From the NCBI RefSeq assembly GCF_004353895.1, contig NZ_SMOG01000001.1:186001-250000 (forward strand): 64,000 nucleotides of DNA. The letters run 5' to 3'. Position 1 is the first letter of the stretch, and every line of letters starts with the position of its first letter. The DNA is from Candidatus Syntrophosphaera thermopropionivorans (GTDB lineage: Bacteria; Cloacimonadota; Cloacimonadia; Cloacimonadales; Cloacimonadaceae). The translations under genes and the position numbers were made by a program. The notes below the pieces were generated by a model that worked only from the letters and a program-made list of their open reading frames with translations, ran no database searches and was not told where the DNA came from. Positions 28,260-37,008 of the stretch are shown in pieces.

Positions 28260-29954
28260 ATGCTGACCGAGCTTTATATCCAAAACTATCTCTTTGTTCC
28301 CCAAGAAAGAATAGAATTTGGACCGGGTATGACGGTCTTAACGGGAGAAACTGGAGCAGGGAAATCCATATTAGTTGGTGCTATTGCTTTAATTTTTGGG
28401 GATAACTCTACCGCTTTAGAACCTTATGATGAAACCAAACCTATCTATCTGGAAGCTACCTTTGATATTTCTCATAATTCAGAAGTACAAAGCTTTTTAC
28501 AGCAACAGGGGCAGGAGATAGATTCTGAACTTACCCTAGCTCGGGAAATTAAACCAGCAGGGAAATCCACTTATTTTCTTAATGGCCGCAAGGTATCAGC
28601 CTCTCTTTTGCGTGAATTAAAACCTCTAATGATTGATTTTCACCATCAGCGTGACCAGCAAAGATTACTGTCTAATGCCTATCAGCTTCAATTATTAGAC
28701 CTTTATGCCCAAAATTCCTCTCTTAAAAAAGAATATGCTCAAATCTATCACTCGCTGAAATCTGCCTTGAAAGAGCTGGAAAAACTAAAAGAAGAAGAAG
28801 AGAAAAATCGTCAGCTAAAGGAACTGTATCAGTATCAGTTTAATGAGCTGGAAAAGGCTAACCTTAAAATGGGAGAGGATGAGGAATTGCAGAAAGAATT
28901 TGAACTACTGAGTAATGCACAGGAGCTAATTGAAACTGCTTCTTCTGCCTATTTCACTCTTTATGAAAGTGAAGACAGTATTCATTCTCGTTTGGCTCAG
29001 GTTATTAATAGCCTTAGCTCCTACAGCTCTATTTATCCCCGGATTGCTCCAATTCTGGAAAATTTAAAGGATTGTTTGGAACAAATTTCTGCCTCTGCTT
29101 CAGATTTGAATGATATCAGTCAAAGTATAAATCTTAATCCGCAAAGACTTCAAGAAATTCAACTTCGTCTGGATGAAATAAATAGCCTGCTCTATAAACA
29201 TCGTGCAAAAAATATCGCTGAACTGATTGAACTTTTCCAGCAAAGAGAGGGTCAAATCAATGCGATGGAAGACCTCAGTGCAACTATTAAAGTTTTGGAG
29301 AATAGCATTCAGCAAGATTATGAAAACCTTAAAGAGCTGGGAGAAAAACTTACAAAATCTCGTCAAAAAGCTGCAGATTCCCTGGCTAAAGAACTGCAAG
29401 AAAATATCCGTCTTCTTTCTATTCCTGATGCTCTATTCAAAATAAATATTGACAAAAAGACAATTGAGAATATGTTATTAGAACAATATCTAAGTGTATG
29501 CAGTGATGAAGGAGAAGATAACTGTCAATTTCTCTTCAGTGCTAATCGGGGAACTGACTTAAAACCTCTTTCTGCAGTCGCTTCAGGTGGCGAACTTTCA
29601 CGTATATTACTGGCTATTAAAAAGGTATTGTCGGAAAGAATGGAAGAAAAACTTATTATTCTGGATGAGATTGATGCGGGAATTGGTGGTAAAACTGCCG
29701 ATTATGTCGCTCAGTTTATTTATCAGTTAGCACAGCATCATCGCATTATTTGTATTACACATCTGGCTCAAATTGCTGCTATTGCCAATGAACAACTGGC
29801 TTTGCAGAAAGTGCCAGCTAAGCATAAAAATGTTATCCGTATTATTTCCCTTGAACCACAACAAAGAAAGCAAGAACTTGCCAGAATGTTGGCTGGTGAT
29901 ATTTCCGAAATTTCTTTAAAACATGCTGAAGAATTAATGACTAAATATAAATGA
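28260..29954 (+). CDS. recN: DNA repair protein RecN
   Basis: This is an SMC-like ATPase for double-strand break repair. The N-terminal Walker A is GETGAGKSILVGAIAL. A long coiled coil (about 150-390, rich in Leu, Glu, Lys and Gln) separates it from the C-terminal signature ASGGELSRILLAIKKVL and the Walker B LIILDEIDAGIGGKTADYV. The D-loop region and CITHLAQIAAIA follow. At 564 aa it is normal. Its place right after nadK is a widely conserved gene order. The start ATG directly abuts the nadK stop codon. Confidence 0.96.
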   Translation: MLTELYIQNYLFVPQERIEFGPGMTVLTGETGAGKSILVGAIALIFGDNSTALEPYDETKPIYLEATFDISHNSEVQSFLQQQGQEIDSELTLAREIKPAGKSTYFLNGRKVSASLLRELKPLMIDFHHQRDQQRLLSNAYQLQLLDLYAQNSSLKKEYAQIYHSLKSALKELEKLKEEEEKNRQLKELYQYQFNELEKANLKMGEDEELQKEFELLSNAQELIETASSAYFTLYESEDSIHSRLAQVINSLSSYSSIYPRIAPILENLKDCLEQISASASDLNDISQSINLNPQRLQEIQLRLDEINSLLYKHRAKNIAELIELFQQREGQINAMEDLSATIKVLENSIQQDYENLKELGEKLTKSRQKAADSLAKELQENIRLLSIPDALFKINIDKKTIENMLLEQYLSVCSDEGEDNCQFLFSANRGTDLKPLSAVASGGELSRILLAIKKVLSERMEEKLIILDEIDAGIGGKTADYVAQFIYQLAQHHRIICITHLAQIAAIANEQLALQKVPAKHKNVIRIISLEPQQRKQELARMLAGDISEISLKHAEELMTKYK

Positions 29955-29961
29955 GGTTATA

Positions 29962-30885
29962 ATGGCAAAAATTTCCAGTACTGCCCGCAAGAGAATTAAA
30001 GGTATAGCTATAATTATTATTTTTCTTTCGCTCGGATGGGCAATTTTTTCTGCAATGGAGCAAAAGGATAGTGGTCCTAATTTAAATGAAATCTTCAAAA
30101 AGTCAAATAAGACCTTTGAAGAAACTCATGCCATTAAAAAAGCTAAAATTAGAATCAGCAGTCCCAATATCGCTAATGCTCTTCAACAGATGGATGCTAT
30201 TGTCCATTCCTATGCTGTGGATACACCTCTATTGAAATCCCGGGAAAGCTCCTATGGTGAATTTATCTTTAAAGTAGATAGTTATAAAATGTCCGAATTA
30301 ACACAAAAACTTGCTTCTCTGGGCAATATTGAACAGCAAATAGAAGTTGCCGATACCTCACTGGTGAATAAATCCTTAGCTACTGAAGAAGAAATCCTCA
30401 AATCTAAAAGAAAAGAACTGGCAGACCTGGAAGCAGCAGGAAATATATATGGCTCACTTGCTGACTATAAAAATAGATTGATTACTGAAATTCGTGTTCA
30501 GGAAGATAGAGTTAAAGCACTTCGTCAATCTGATATTACATTACTTTATGTACAACTTATTCCATCTGTGGTTAGTAATCAATTTTCTTGGGCTAAAACC
30601 TTTGCTTTAAATTTCGTTAAAGCTCTCGTGATTTTAGTGGTTGGAGTAGTAGTGCTCTATTATATATTAAGATTGATAGCTTATATCCTTTCGCTGTTCG
30701 GAGTTAAAGGATTTAGTGCCAGTACCTTAGGTAGTAGTTATCGCTATGGTGATTACTATAACCGATATGATTCCCGTTATGGTTACGGGAGACACAGACG
30801 TAAGGTTAAACGTATTTACAAAGATGGCAGAACGAGCGATCAATCTGGAAATAAGGAAGAAACTAAGGATGAACCTAAAACCTGA
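29962..30885 (+). CDS. DUF4349-type membrane protein
   Basis: This is an inner-membrane protein of unknown function. There is an N-terminal transmembrane helix (GIAIIIIFLSLGWAIFSAM), then a periplasmic region of about 180 residues with the DUF4349 pattern (ISSPNIANALQQMDAIVHSY and a coiled coil near 125-180 with TEEEILKSKRKELADLEAAG). A second transmembrane helix follows near 220-245 (ALVILVVGVVVLYYILRLI). The C-terminal tail is basic and Tyr/Arg-rich (RYGDYYNRYDSRYGYGRHRR), then acidic. The first helix ends at a site without Cys, so it is not a lipoprotein. GAGGTTATAATG gives the start. It is co-transcribed with recN and the NfeD gene. Confidence 0.75.
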   Translation: MAKISSTARKRIKGIAIIIIFLSLGWAIFSAMEQKDSGPNLNEIFKKSNKTFEETHAIKKAKIRISSPNIANALQQMDAIVHSYAVDTPLLKSRESSYGEFIFKVDSYKMSELTQKLASLGNIEQQIEVADTSLVNKSLATEEEILKSKRKELADLEAAGNIYGSLADYKNRLITEIRVQEDRVKALRQSDITLLYVQLIPSVVSNQFSWAKTFALNFVKALVILVVGVVVLYYILRLIAYILSLFGVKGFSASTLGSSYRYGDYYNRYDSRYGYGRHRRKVKRIYKDGRTSDQSGNKEETKDEPKT

Positions 30886-30898
30886 AGGAGGTAGCTAA

Positions 30899-31336
30899 AT
30901 GCAACCGTGGCAAATCTGGATTATTCTGGGAATAATCTTTACTATAATTGAAATATTTGACCCAGCTTTCTTTTTTGTTGCTTTAGGTATTGCTGCTCTC
31001 ATTACTGGTTTATTGAGTCTTTTCTATATTGTAGGCAGTAATGTTCTGCTACAAATTATTATATTCGCTGTTCTTAGCTTTATCTGCTTCCTTCTTACAC
31101 GCAAAATTGGGAAAAAAATACTCCAGTTTCCTACAGCAGAAACCAATATTTATGCTCTTAAAGGGAAAACAGGTTTTGTCACAAAAGCCATTCCTCAGGA
31201 TGGAAAAGGTTATGTGAAAGTAGGGGGAGAAGAATGGTCAGCTATCTCTGAAGATGGTTCTCCTATTGAGGAAAATACTAAGGTTATTGTTCTGGGCGTG
31301 GAAGGTAATAAACTGATTGTTAAAAAAGCTCAATAA
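30899..31336 (+). CDS. NfeD-family membrane protein
   Basis: This short NfeD homologue has three hydrophobic helices in the first 80 residues (WIILGIIFTIIEIF..., IAALITGLLSLFYIV, LLQIIIFAVLSFICFLLT) and a C-terminal OB-fold of about 60 residues (GKTGFVTKAIPQDGKGYVKV, EENTKVIVLGVEGNKLIV). Short NfeD proteins usually pair with stomatin/SPFH proteins and affect membrane quality control. No stomatin gene lies nearby, which is unusual but not rare. AAGGAGG precedes the ATG. It is the last gene of the dapA-to-nfeD block. Confidence 0.9.
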   Translation: MQPWQIWIILGIIFTIIEIFDPAFFFVALGIAALITGLLSLFYIVGSNVLLQIIIFAVLSFICFLLTRKIGKKILQFPTAETNIYALKGKTGFVTKAIPQDGKGYVKVGGEEWSAISEDGSPIEENTKVIVLGVEGNKLIVKKAQ

Positions 31337-31981
31337 AGAATTTTCTAACTAATCACCTAACTAATTATATCCTAATAGATTAGATTGTGAAGATAGCATT
31401 CAATAAAAATGATACCTTGGTAAATCTATAAGTATTTATATAAATAGTACCCTTTTAATAATTGTATCAGATTCAAAATAACAAAAGAATATATTATAAA
31501 TTATTTCAAGAATAAAAGGATATAGCATTCTTCTCTCGTAGCAGATTTTCTGAATGCTCTTAATAATTAACTTATTATTGAAGGATTTTCCGAAACAACG
31601 GAAATTTTAACATTTTCTCTTCCTTATAACTAATTGGGAAACAATGAGATACCAGATATTTAAAAATAATTTCTAACAAATAACAAATCACATAATTATC
31701 AACAATCTTTATAATTTTTACCTTTCATCTTGACCCTGAATTTATCCTATCTCTCCCTTAGCTCTTTGTTGCCTAAGTCGCTAAGAGAGAGCTAATTAGG
31801 AGTCAAGGGACAGATAAGTGCTCTAATTAATTGTCTATGTTGGTGTTATCGTTTTTTCAGGAGAAGTTATCGCAGTTTAATAAAATCAAATTGATTATAT
31901 AAGTGATAAATATACTCTAAAAGGTATATTATAAACTGAATGACTTTAATTTACGAGAATAATTGATGAATATATGGAACA
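31337..31981. other. Long convergent intergenic gap holding repeat copy B
   Basis: These 645 bp lie between the nfeD stop codon and the 3' end of the TonB receptor gene. I see no gene. It is strongly AT-rich and carries repeat copy B at 31743-31811. I found no clear intrinsic terminator at either end. Confidence 0.7.
31743..31811 (-). repeat. Intergenic hairpin repeat, copy B (best hairpin)
   Basis: This is a 69-bp element on the minus strand. It contains CTCTCTCTTAGC, 17 nt, and GCTAAGGGAGAG, which form a 12-bp stem with a single G-T pair. It is the same length as copies C and D and aligns with them without gaps. Confidence 0.75.
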
Positions 31982-33895
31982 TTAAAATTCTGTGCTTAAT
32001 CTAATGAAGAAATTGAGTCCTGGACCAGGGTATCCATACTCTGTCTCGTAATAGGTATCAAAAATATTTTCTAAACCTACGGCGAGACTGAACTTTTTGA
32101 ATTTATAGGACAAGCCTATATTGTGCAACCAGTAAGAAGAAAGGATATGATAATTATTTAATTTATCCTGACTAAAACGGTTATCATTATAGCTACAGGT
32201 ATATCTAAGTTTTAATTTCCAGGGCAAAGATAAATTCTGAGTAAAGTTAGCTTGATGATGTGGAGTTTCAGTTAGTTCGTAATTCTCAGTTCCTTCCCAC
32301 CAGATATATGAATAGGCAAGCTCACTTTCCCACCAGGCAAATGGTTTGAACATAAGACTGTATTCTGTGCCAGCAGAATGCACTTTATAAATATTTTGGT
32401 ATGTATCTCCCTGTCTATCAATTAGATTTCGTGTATTATTATAAAATAAGCTTAACTGATTGCTAAAAATTATATTTCCTGCTTTAATTTTCTGTTGATG
32501 ACTGATTTCACATTTGATAGCGTTTTGAGGTTTAAGGTTCGGGTTACCATTTTCCGCGGAAAATAGCTGACGCATTGTTGGAAAAGAGATGTTATTCCCA
32601 ATGGAAATAGTACTTTTACTCAGCTCATTCCATTTAAAATTGAAAGCTGCAGAAGGTTCAGGGAAAAAACTGAGTGAACTCTTCACATCGCAATGATGAC
32701 TGCTTGCCCCCAAACCAGCGAGGAAATTAACTTTATTATTCAGCTGGTATTTCCACTGGCAGAAGGCGTTATAAATATTTAACCAGTGAGGAGTCCACTG
32801 AAGATAGTTTCCATTGTCTTTTCTGGTGCTATGCATAGATTCCAATCTAAAGCCAAAATTAAAAGTATTCCAAGCATCGGGAACCCATTCCATCCTTGGA
32901 TTAAAACCCAGAGTATAGTAACGCATATGGCTATCCAGAATAAGATACTGGTGAGAAGCATCACTGTATTCCCTATAAATGTCCTGACCTCCATCGTAAT
33001 AAAGATGAGAACTTAACTTTAAGAATTCATTGAGAATATCTACATATTCCAAAGTTGTCCAGTAGTGCATCCAATCTGTATATTGACGGTAATCCAGAGT
33101 ATAGATGGATGAAGGAATAAGCTTTTCCGGCACATAAGTGAAACCAGCAGAAGCTCCTACCTGTCTGAAAGGATTGAACTCATAGTCCAAACGAGTCTGA
33201 AAATCATATTGAGTCTTCAAACTGTGATTTCGCACTCCTCCATTTTCAAAGGGGGTAGGAGTGAAATCTTTTGGTAATACGATGCCTTCATTATGTTCTC
33301 GTGCCAGACTAACTCTATAACCAAAGTTTTTAAGCTTGTGATCTGAACTAATCTCCAGCCTATTAGCATTGTTTCTTTTAGCTAATAGATTGAGTTTTAA
33401 CCAGCTATCTTTGCCCGGGTCAGAAGTGATAATATTGACTACTCCGCCCATAGTGTTCGTTCCATAAATGGCTGCACTGGGACCTTTAATAATATGGATT
33501 TCTTTTATGTCGGAAGGAGAAAATTGATGTAAGTCAATATTTCCGAAATAACCACTATTAAGTGGACGACCATCCACCAGAATTTTCACTTCATTACTTC
33601 GGAAACCCCGAATGCGTAGATTGCTCTCATCTTTTGTGCCAGTTGTATTTGTCACTCCTGCAATATCCTGCAATCCTTCATAAAGATTGAGAGCAGCAAT
33701 CCCCTTTTGTTCTATATAATCAATAATATGAAGAGCTCCGATGGCATCCTCTGGTTTATCTGCTATAACTCTCACGGTCGGGAGTAGATATGTCTTCTTA
33801 ACCAGAGAATCCACCGGAGCCTGATTTGTTGCTATCTCTGCAAAACAATTCAGAGATAATAGAAGTATTAATAAAAGGGAAAGATATCTGGGCAA
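31982..33895 (-). CDS. TonB-dependent outer-membrane receptor
   Basis: This is a 22-stranded-barrel receptor importing a scarce ligand with energy from TonB. The signal peptide is the first 19-20 residues (YLSLLLILLLSLNCFAE). The plug domain spans about 40-160, with NLRIRGFRSNEVKILVDGRP and KGPSAAIYGTNTMGGVVNII. The barrel follows, with a C-terminal aromatic-rich strand ending FFIRLSTEF. At 637 aa it is in the size range of BtuB and simple siderophore receptors. There is no carboxypeptidase-like N-terminal extension, so it is not SusC-type. The start is TTG, 2 bp after the lipoprotein stop codon, so translation is probably coupled. Substrate: unknown; the structured leader upstream suggests it is controlled by a small molecule. 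Confidence 0.93.
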   Translation of the reverse strand: MPRYLSLLLILLLSLNCFAEIATNQAPVDSLVKKTYLLPTVRVIADKPEDAIGALHIIDYIEQKGIAALNLYEGLQDIAGVTNTTGTKDESNLRIRGFRSNEVKILVDGRPLNSGYFGNIDLHQFSPSDIKEIHIIKGPSAAIYGTNTMGGVVNIITSDPGKDSWLKLNLLAKRNNANRLEISSDHKLKNFGYRVSLAREHNEGIVLPKDFTPTPFENGGVRNHSLKTQYDFQTRLDYEFNPFRQVGASAGFTYVPEKLIPSSIYTLDYRQYTDWMHYWTTLEYVDILNEFLKLSSHLYYDGGQDIYREYSDASHQYLILDSHMRYYTLGFNPRMEWVPDAWNTFNFGFRLESMHSTRKDNGNYLQWTPHWLNIYNAFCQWKYQLNNKVNFLAGLGASSHHCDVKSSLSFFPEPSAAFNFKWNELSKSTISIGNNISFPTMRQLFSAENGNPNLKPQNAIKCEISHQQKIKAGNIIFSNQLSLFYNNTRNLIDRQGDTYQNIYKVHSAGTEYSLMFKPFAWWESELAYSYIWWEGTENYELTETPHHQANFTQNLSLPWKLKLRYTCSYNDNRFSQDKLNNYHILSSYWLHNIGLSYKFKKFSLAVGLENIFDTYYETEYGYPGPGLNFFIRLSTEF

Positions 33896-33897
33896 GT

Positions 33898-34710
33898 TTA
33901 CTTTTCCGTCACCATTTCCGTGCTTTCAAAACCACTTAAATCGCTGGGTATGGTAAAAGTCAAATCTGCTTTTTCTTGAGGTGCCAGGGCAAAATCAAAA
34001 TTCTGGGCAGAAGTAGCACCATAAACATTGATTTTTGCCAGTTTTTTGAATTTTTTCATATTACCCGGAAGAGTGGAATTGAAATTGGGGAAAGTTGTAA
34101 CCTCTGAATTTAATAAATAATAACCATCGTTAATTAGCTCAGGTTGATAGTTCTTACTGTATCCATCCACAGCTACAAAAGCTACAGAATCATAAGCAGC
34201 AATACCCTGAAGCAAGTCACTAAGCTTGATGGCATCTTCGGCTGTGCCTGACCAGTTATCTACCGTATAAGTGCTCAGTCCGCGCAATTCAATCAGTTTA
34301 GAACCTCTATTACCAGCATCTACATCCACCTTACGATAGAGACGAAACAATCCTGCATTTCTAACTTTAAAAGCAGAAGGCAGCCCCATTCCAGGAAACC
34401 AGGTTCTATGGTCGTCATTGGGAACATAGTATCCTTGCGAAAAAGTTTCCCAGGGCAAGTCATAACCTGCATAAGCACTTTGACGAGGACTGAATCCATC
34501 AGTTGAACTGACGATTTCATAAGCAAATAAAGAACGGTATTCCAAATCTGCTTCTGCCTGAGTGTCAATATGAATACGCACGGTATCGGGATTGATAAAC
34601 TGGTCAAGTTTGTAACCAAGAATCTTGACCTCTGAGGGATTGTCTTTTTCACTGCAAGCAGTAAATGCTAAGAGCAGTAAAAGAACCAATAAATAAATCA
34701 GCTTCTTCAT
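33898..34710 (-). CDS. Lipoprotein paired with the TonB receptor
   Basis: A clear lipoprotein signal (LIYLLVLLLLLAFTACSEKD) puts the acylated Cys at residue 20. The mature 250 residues have no domain I recognise; they are beta-rich and end with EKADLTFTIPSDLSGFESTE. The pattern suggests a surface or periplasmic ligand-handling partner for the receptor encoded 2 bp downstream. The start ATG has AGGAGG 5-7 nt upstream. It is the first gene after the structured leader at 34711-34882. Function is inferred from pairing only. Confidence 0.75.
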   Translation of the reverse strand: MKKLIYLLVLLLLLAFTACSEKDNPSEVKILGYKLDQFINPDTVRIHIDTQAEADLEYRSLFAYEIVSSTDGFSPRQSAYAGYDLPWETFSQGYYVPNDDHRTWFPGMGLPSAFKVRNAGLFRLYRKVDVDAGNRGSKLIELRGLSTYTVDNWSGTAEDAIKLSDLLQGIAAYDSVAFVAVDGYSKNYQPELINDGYYLLNSEVTTFPNFNSTLPGNMKKFKKLAKINVYGATSAQNFDFALAPQEKADLTFTIPSDLSGFESTEMVTEK

Positions 34711-34866
34711 TTATCCTCCTAAAAGCTGTAAAAGAGGGGAGATTTAATTGCTCTCCCGCCTTTCCAAAATGGGAGGCATAACCGTTTCCAGTTATACCCT
34801 GTCGGTGTTTAATCCTGCTTTTTGAGTTTAGATTCAAACACTCGGCGTGCTTCTTTTTTATGATAC
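34711..34866 (-). promoter_or_regulatory. Structured mRNA leader, candidate riboswitch of unassigned class
   Basis: In transcript order: hairpin 1 (34844-34803) pairs CG-GUGUUU-AAUC with GAUU-AAACAC-CG, with two single-base bulges and a 16-nt loop. Hairpin 2 (34798-34775) pairs GGUAUAAC with GUUAUGCC, closed by a GGAAAC-type loop. Hairpin 3 (34775-34753) pairs CUCCC with GGGAG. The terminator (34757-34728) shares its 5' arm with hairpin 3. TTGACA stands at 34882-34877, upstream of hairpin 1, with imperfect -10 candidates. It precedes the lipoprotein-TonB receptor genes. I compared it by eye with the cobalamin, TPP, FMN, SAM, lysine, glycine, preQ1, c-di-GMP, fluoride and molybdenum-cofactor consensus elements and found no convincing match. 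Confidence 0.6.
34728..34757 (-). terminator. Leader terminator competing with an upstream hairpin
   Basis: On the minus strand GGGAGA, a 9-nt loop and TCTCCC are followed by CTCTTTT. Its 5' arm is the same segment (34752-34757) that closes the preceding hairpin (CTCCC at 34775-34771 with GGGAG at 34757-34753), so only one of the two can form. It lies 18 bp before the lipoprotein start codon. Confidence 0.75.
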
Positions 34867-35184
34867 AAGTCCTTATTGTCAAGAAAAATTAAGGACTGAA
34901 ATAATTAATAAGTCAATAAGATTTAAAAAAGAAAGTACTTAAAAGACCAAGACTCAAGGTATTTTTATTGACAAGAAAAGCTATCTTAGATGTTAGGATA
35001 GAGCAGTTAAATAAGTTAAACCGCCTGAACATATAACATTATTCTTGATAGATACCAAAGCTGAGAGAATAAGTTCTAAGGAATTTTAAAGTTGAATTCT
35101 ATCAGATTATATAAAATAGGATTTTTAGCGGATTTACTTTTATTAGTTCTTTCAAAGTTTATAAATAAATGAGGTTATATTGAG
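34867..35184. other. Divergent promoter region between TonB-receptor and ABC operons
   Basis: This AT-rich gap has no gene. A minus-strand TTGACA lies at 34882-34877 for the TonB operon. A plus-strand TTGACA lies at 34968-34973, with TGTTAG 17 nt on, as a weak candidate for the ABC operon. GAGG stands before the ABC start at 35185. Confidence 0.4.
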
Positions 35185-36288
35185 ATGTTAACCGTAAAGA
35201 ACCTTTCCCGTAGTTTTGGGGATATTAAGGCAGTACAGAATATAAGTTTTACTGCAGATAAAGGGGAAATTGTAGGTTTTCTCGGTCCTAATGGAGCAGG
35301 GAAAACAACTACTCTCCGGATGATGGTGGGATATCTGCAACCTGATAGTGGAACCATTGAGCTGGATGGAGAAAATGTGTTTGATAACCCTCTTGCAGCC
35401 AGTGCTCGTATAGGTTATCTTCCTGAACTTAATCCTCTTTATAATGAAATGACCGTGGAAGAATTTCTAAGATTTATCGCTGCTCTGCGTAAAATGAAAG
35501 AACCATATCTTTCCGAGAGATTGGAGTTTGTTAGAGATAATTGTGGTTTGGATGAAGTCTGGAAACAGAAAATAGGCACTCTTTCTAAGGGTTATCGTCA
35601 ACGCACTGGTCTCGCTCAAGCTATAATTCATAATCCGGACCTACTTATTTTGGATGAACCAACCAGTGGACTTGACCCCAATCAAATTCTGGAAATTCGG
35701 GAATTGATACGTGAACTGGGAGAAAATAAAACCGTTATCCTTTCCAGTCATATTATGCAAGAAGTACAGGCTCTTTGTTCCCGGGTAATTATTATCCATA
35801 AAGGACAAATCATTGTTGATGATAGCATAGAGAATCTCAGTTCTTATATTTCAGAGACCACTCAGATAGTTCTTGAACTGGAAGCAGAAAATCCAGATTT
35901 TCAACCCTGGCTGGAACAATATCCTCAAGTTCAGCTAACTGACATAGAACCTAAAGATGACCATTTAGCGTTCAAGTTCACCATACCCATAGAGATGGAT
36001 CTTCGTAAGGAATTATCTGCTTTTGTATCAGAGCAGGGCTGGTATCTTATCAGTATGTATAGAGAAACTCAAAGTCTGGAAGAAATTTTCCATTTACTCA
36101 CCTCAGAGGAACCTTTCTATACTGAAGAAGAAGAAGAAAAAGAGGAAGAAGAGGAAGTTATAGAAGGGGAAGAAATTTCTTCAGAAGAAGTTAATGAGTC
36201 TGAAGCAGAACCAGAAGAAGAGACAATATCTTTAAGGGAAACTGAAGAAAAGGCTCAAGAAGAATCTTCAACTAAGGAGCAAAAATGA
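35185..36288 (+). CDS. ABC transporter ATP-binding protein, GldA-like, with acidic tail
   Basis: This is the nucleotide-binding subunit of an ABC-2 system. The Walker A is GPNGAGKTTTLRMMVGY, the signature region is reduced to LSKGYRQRTGLAQA (LSKGYRQ in place of LSGGQ, common in ABC-2 and GldA), the Walker B is LLILDEPTSGLDPNQ, and the switch His is in ILSSHIMQEVQ. The accessory C-terminal region runs to about residue 305. Residues 309-367 form a tail with a run of Glu (YTEEEEEKEEEEEVIEGEE), unusual for the family. The stop codon overlaps the permease start by 4 bp. The four genes that follow match the GldA/F/G plus DUF4340 arrangement of Bacteroidota, although this organism group is not known for gliding. 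Confidence 0.9.
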   Translation: MLTVKNLSRSFGDIKAVQNISFTADKGEIVGFLGPNGAGKTTTLRMMVGYLQPDSGTIELDGENVFDNPLAASARIGYLPELNPLYNEMTVEEFLRFIAALRKMKEPYLSERLEFVRDNCGLDEVWKQKIGTLSKGYRQRTGLAQAIIHNPDLLILDEPTSGLDPNQILEIRELIRELGENKTVILSSHIMQEVQALCSRVIIIHKGQIIVDDSIENLSSYISETTQIVLELEAENPDFQPWLEQYPQVQLTDIEPKDDHLAFKFTIPIEMDLRKELSAFVSEQGWYLISMYRETQSLEEIFHLLTSEEPFYTEEEEEKEEEEEVIEGEEISSEEVNESEAEPEEETISLRETEEKAQEESSTKEQK

Positions 36289-37007
36289 ACCCTGCATTAA
36301 CTATAGCTAATAAAGAATACTCTCTGGCAAATCGTTCCTTAAGCACTTATATCATTTATGGGGTTTATCTTCTGGCTTGTGGCATCTGGTTTGCTCTTAA
36401 TGCACTTAAAATCGGAGCGGCAGATATGCGAGGTATCTTTGGTGTTATGCATACCCTGTTCTTATTCTTTATTCCTGCTTTAACTATGGGAAGCATTGCT
36501 AAAGAACGAAGCACTGGTACTCTGGAGCTTATCAGTACTTTACCCATCAAGCTGGGTCACATCGTTTGGGGCAAGTTTTTAGGTGTTTTATTCCAGTTAG
36601 TCACCGTCTTGCTTTTTACTCTTGTTTTTGTATTATTAATTAGTCTTTTTGGTATAGGGGTAGAGTATGGAGCTATCTTTACTGGTTATCTTGGTTTGTT
36701 ATTTGCTGGAGCGGCTTTTATAGCCATAGGAATGTTTGCCAGCAGTCTAACAGATAATCAAGTTCTGGCTTTCATTATAGCATTTGCCATCTCAGGTGCC
36801 CTGTTTATCATTGGTCGCATAGGAAATTTAATCCCTCTGAAACTTTTTGCCACAATTGAATACTTTGGTTTTGATTATCATCTGGAAAGCTTCCTGAAAG
36901 GGGTGATTGATAGTAGAGACCTAATCTGGTTTGCTGCCGTGACCATAATCTTTATCCTTTTAGCTCAATTCCGTCTTCAGGCTCAAAACCTTAGTCAGGA
37001 GCGATAA
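36285..37007 (+). CDS. ABC-2 permease, GldF-like
   Basis: This is a six-helix ABC-2 membrane subunit (240 aa). The start is STYIIYGVYLLACGIWFALN, the central motif SIAKERSTGTLELISTLPIK is the conserved cytoplasmic elbow of ABC-2 permeases, and further hydrophobic segments follow up to residue 230. It overlaps the ATPase gene by 4 bp and is followed after 1 bp by the GldG-like gene. GldF proteins have this size and context. The substrate is unknown. Confidence 0.9.
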   Translation: MNPALTIANKEYSLANRSLSTYIIYGVYLLACGIWFALNALKIGAADMRGIFGVMHTLFLFFIPALTMGSIAKERSTGTLELISTLPIKLGHIVWGKFLGVLFQLVTVLLFTLVFVLLISLFGIGVEYGAIFTGYLGLLFAGAAFIAIGMFASSLTDNQVLAFIIAFAISGALFIIGRIGNLIPLKLFATIEYFGFDYHLESFLKGVIDSRDLIWFAAVTIIFILLAQFRLQAQNLSQER

Positions 37008-37008
37008 A

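Noticed and set aside
34711-34866. Cobalamin or TPP riboswitch call for the TonB leader
   Set aside because: The B12-box core and the CUGAGA/thi-box core are not present, and the leader is shorter than a typical cobalamin element. I leave the class open.
34649-34882. 77-codon open frame on the minus strand across the leader
   Set aside because: It overlaps the hairpins and terminator and the lipoprotein start, lacks a ribosome-binding site and has no recognisable protein pattern. The conserved pairing explains the sequence better.
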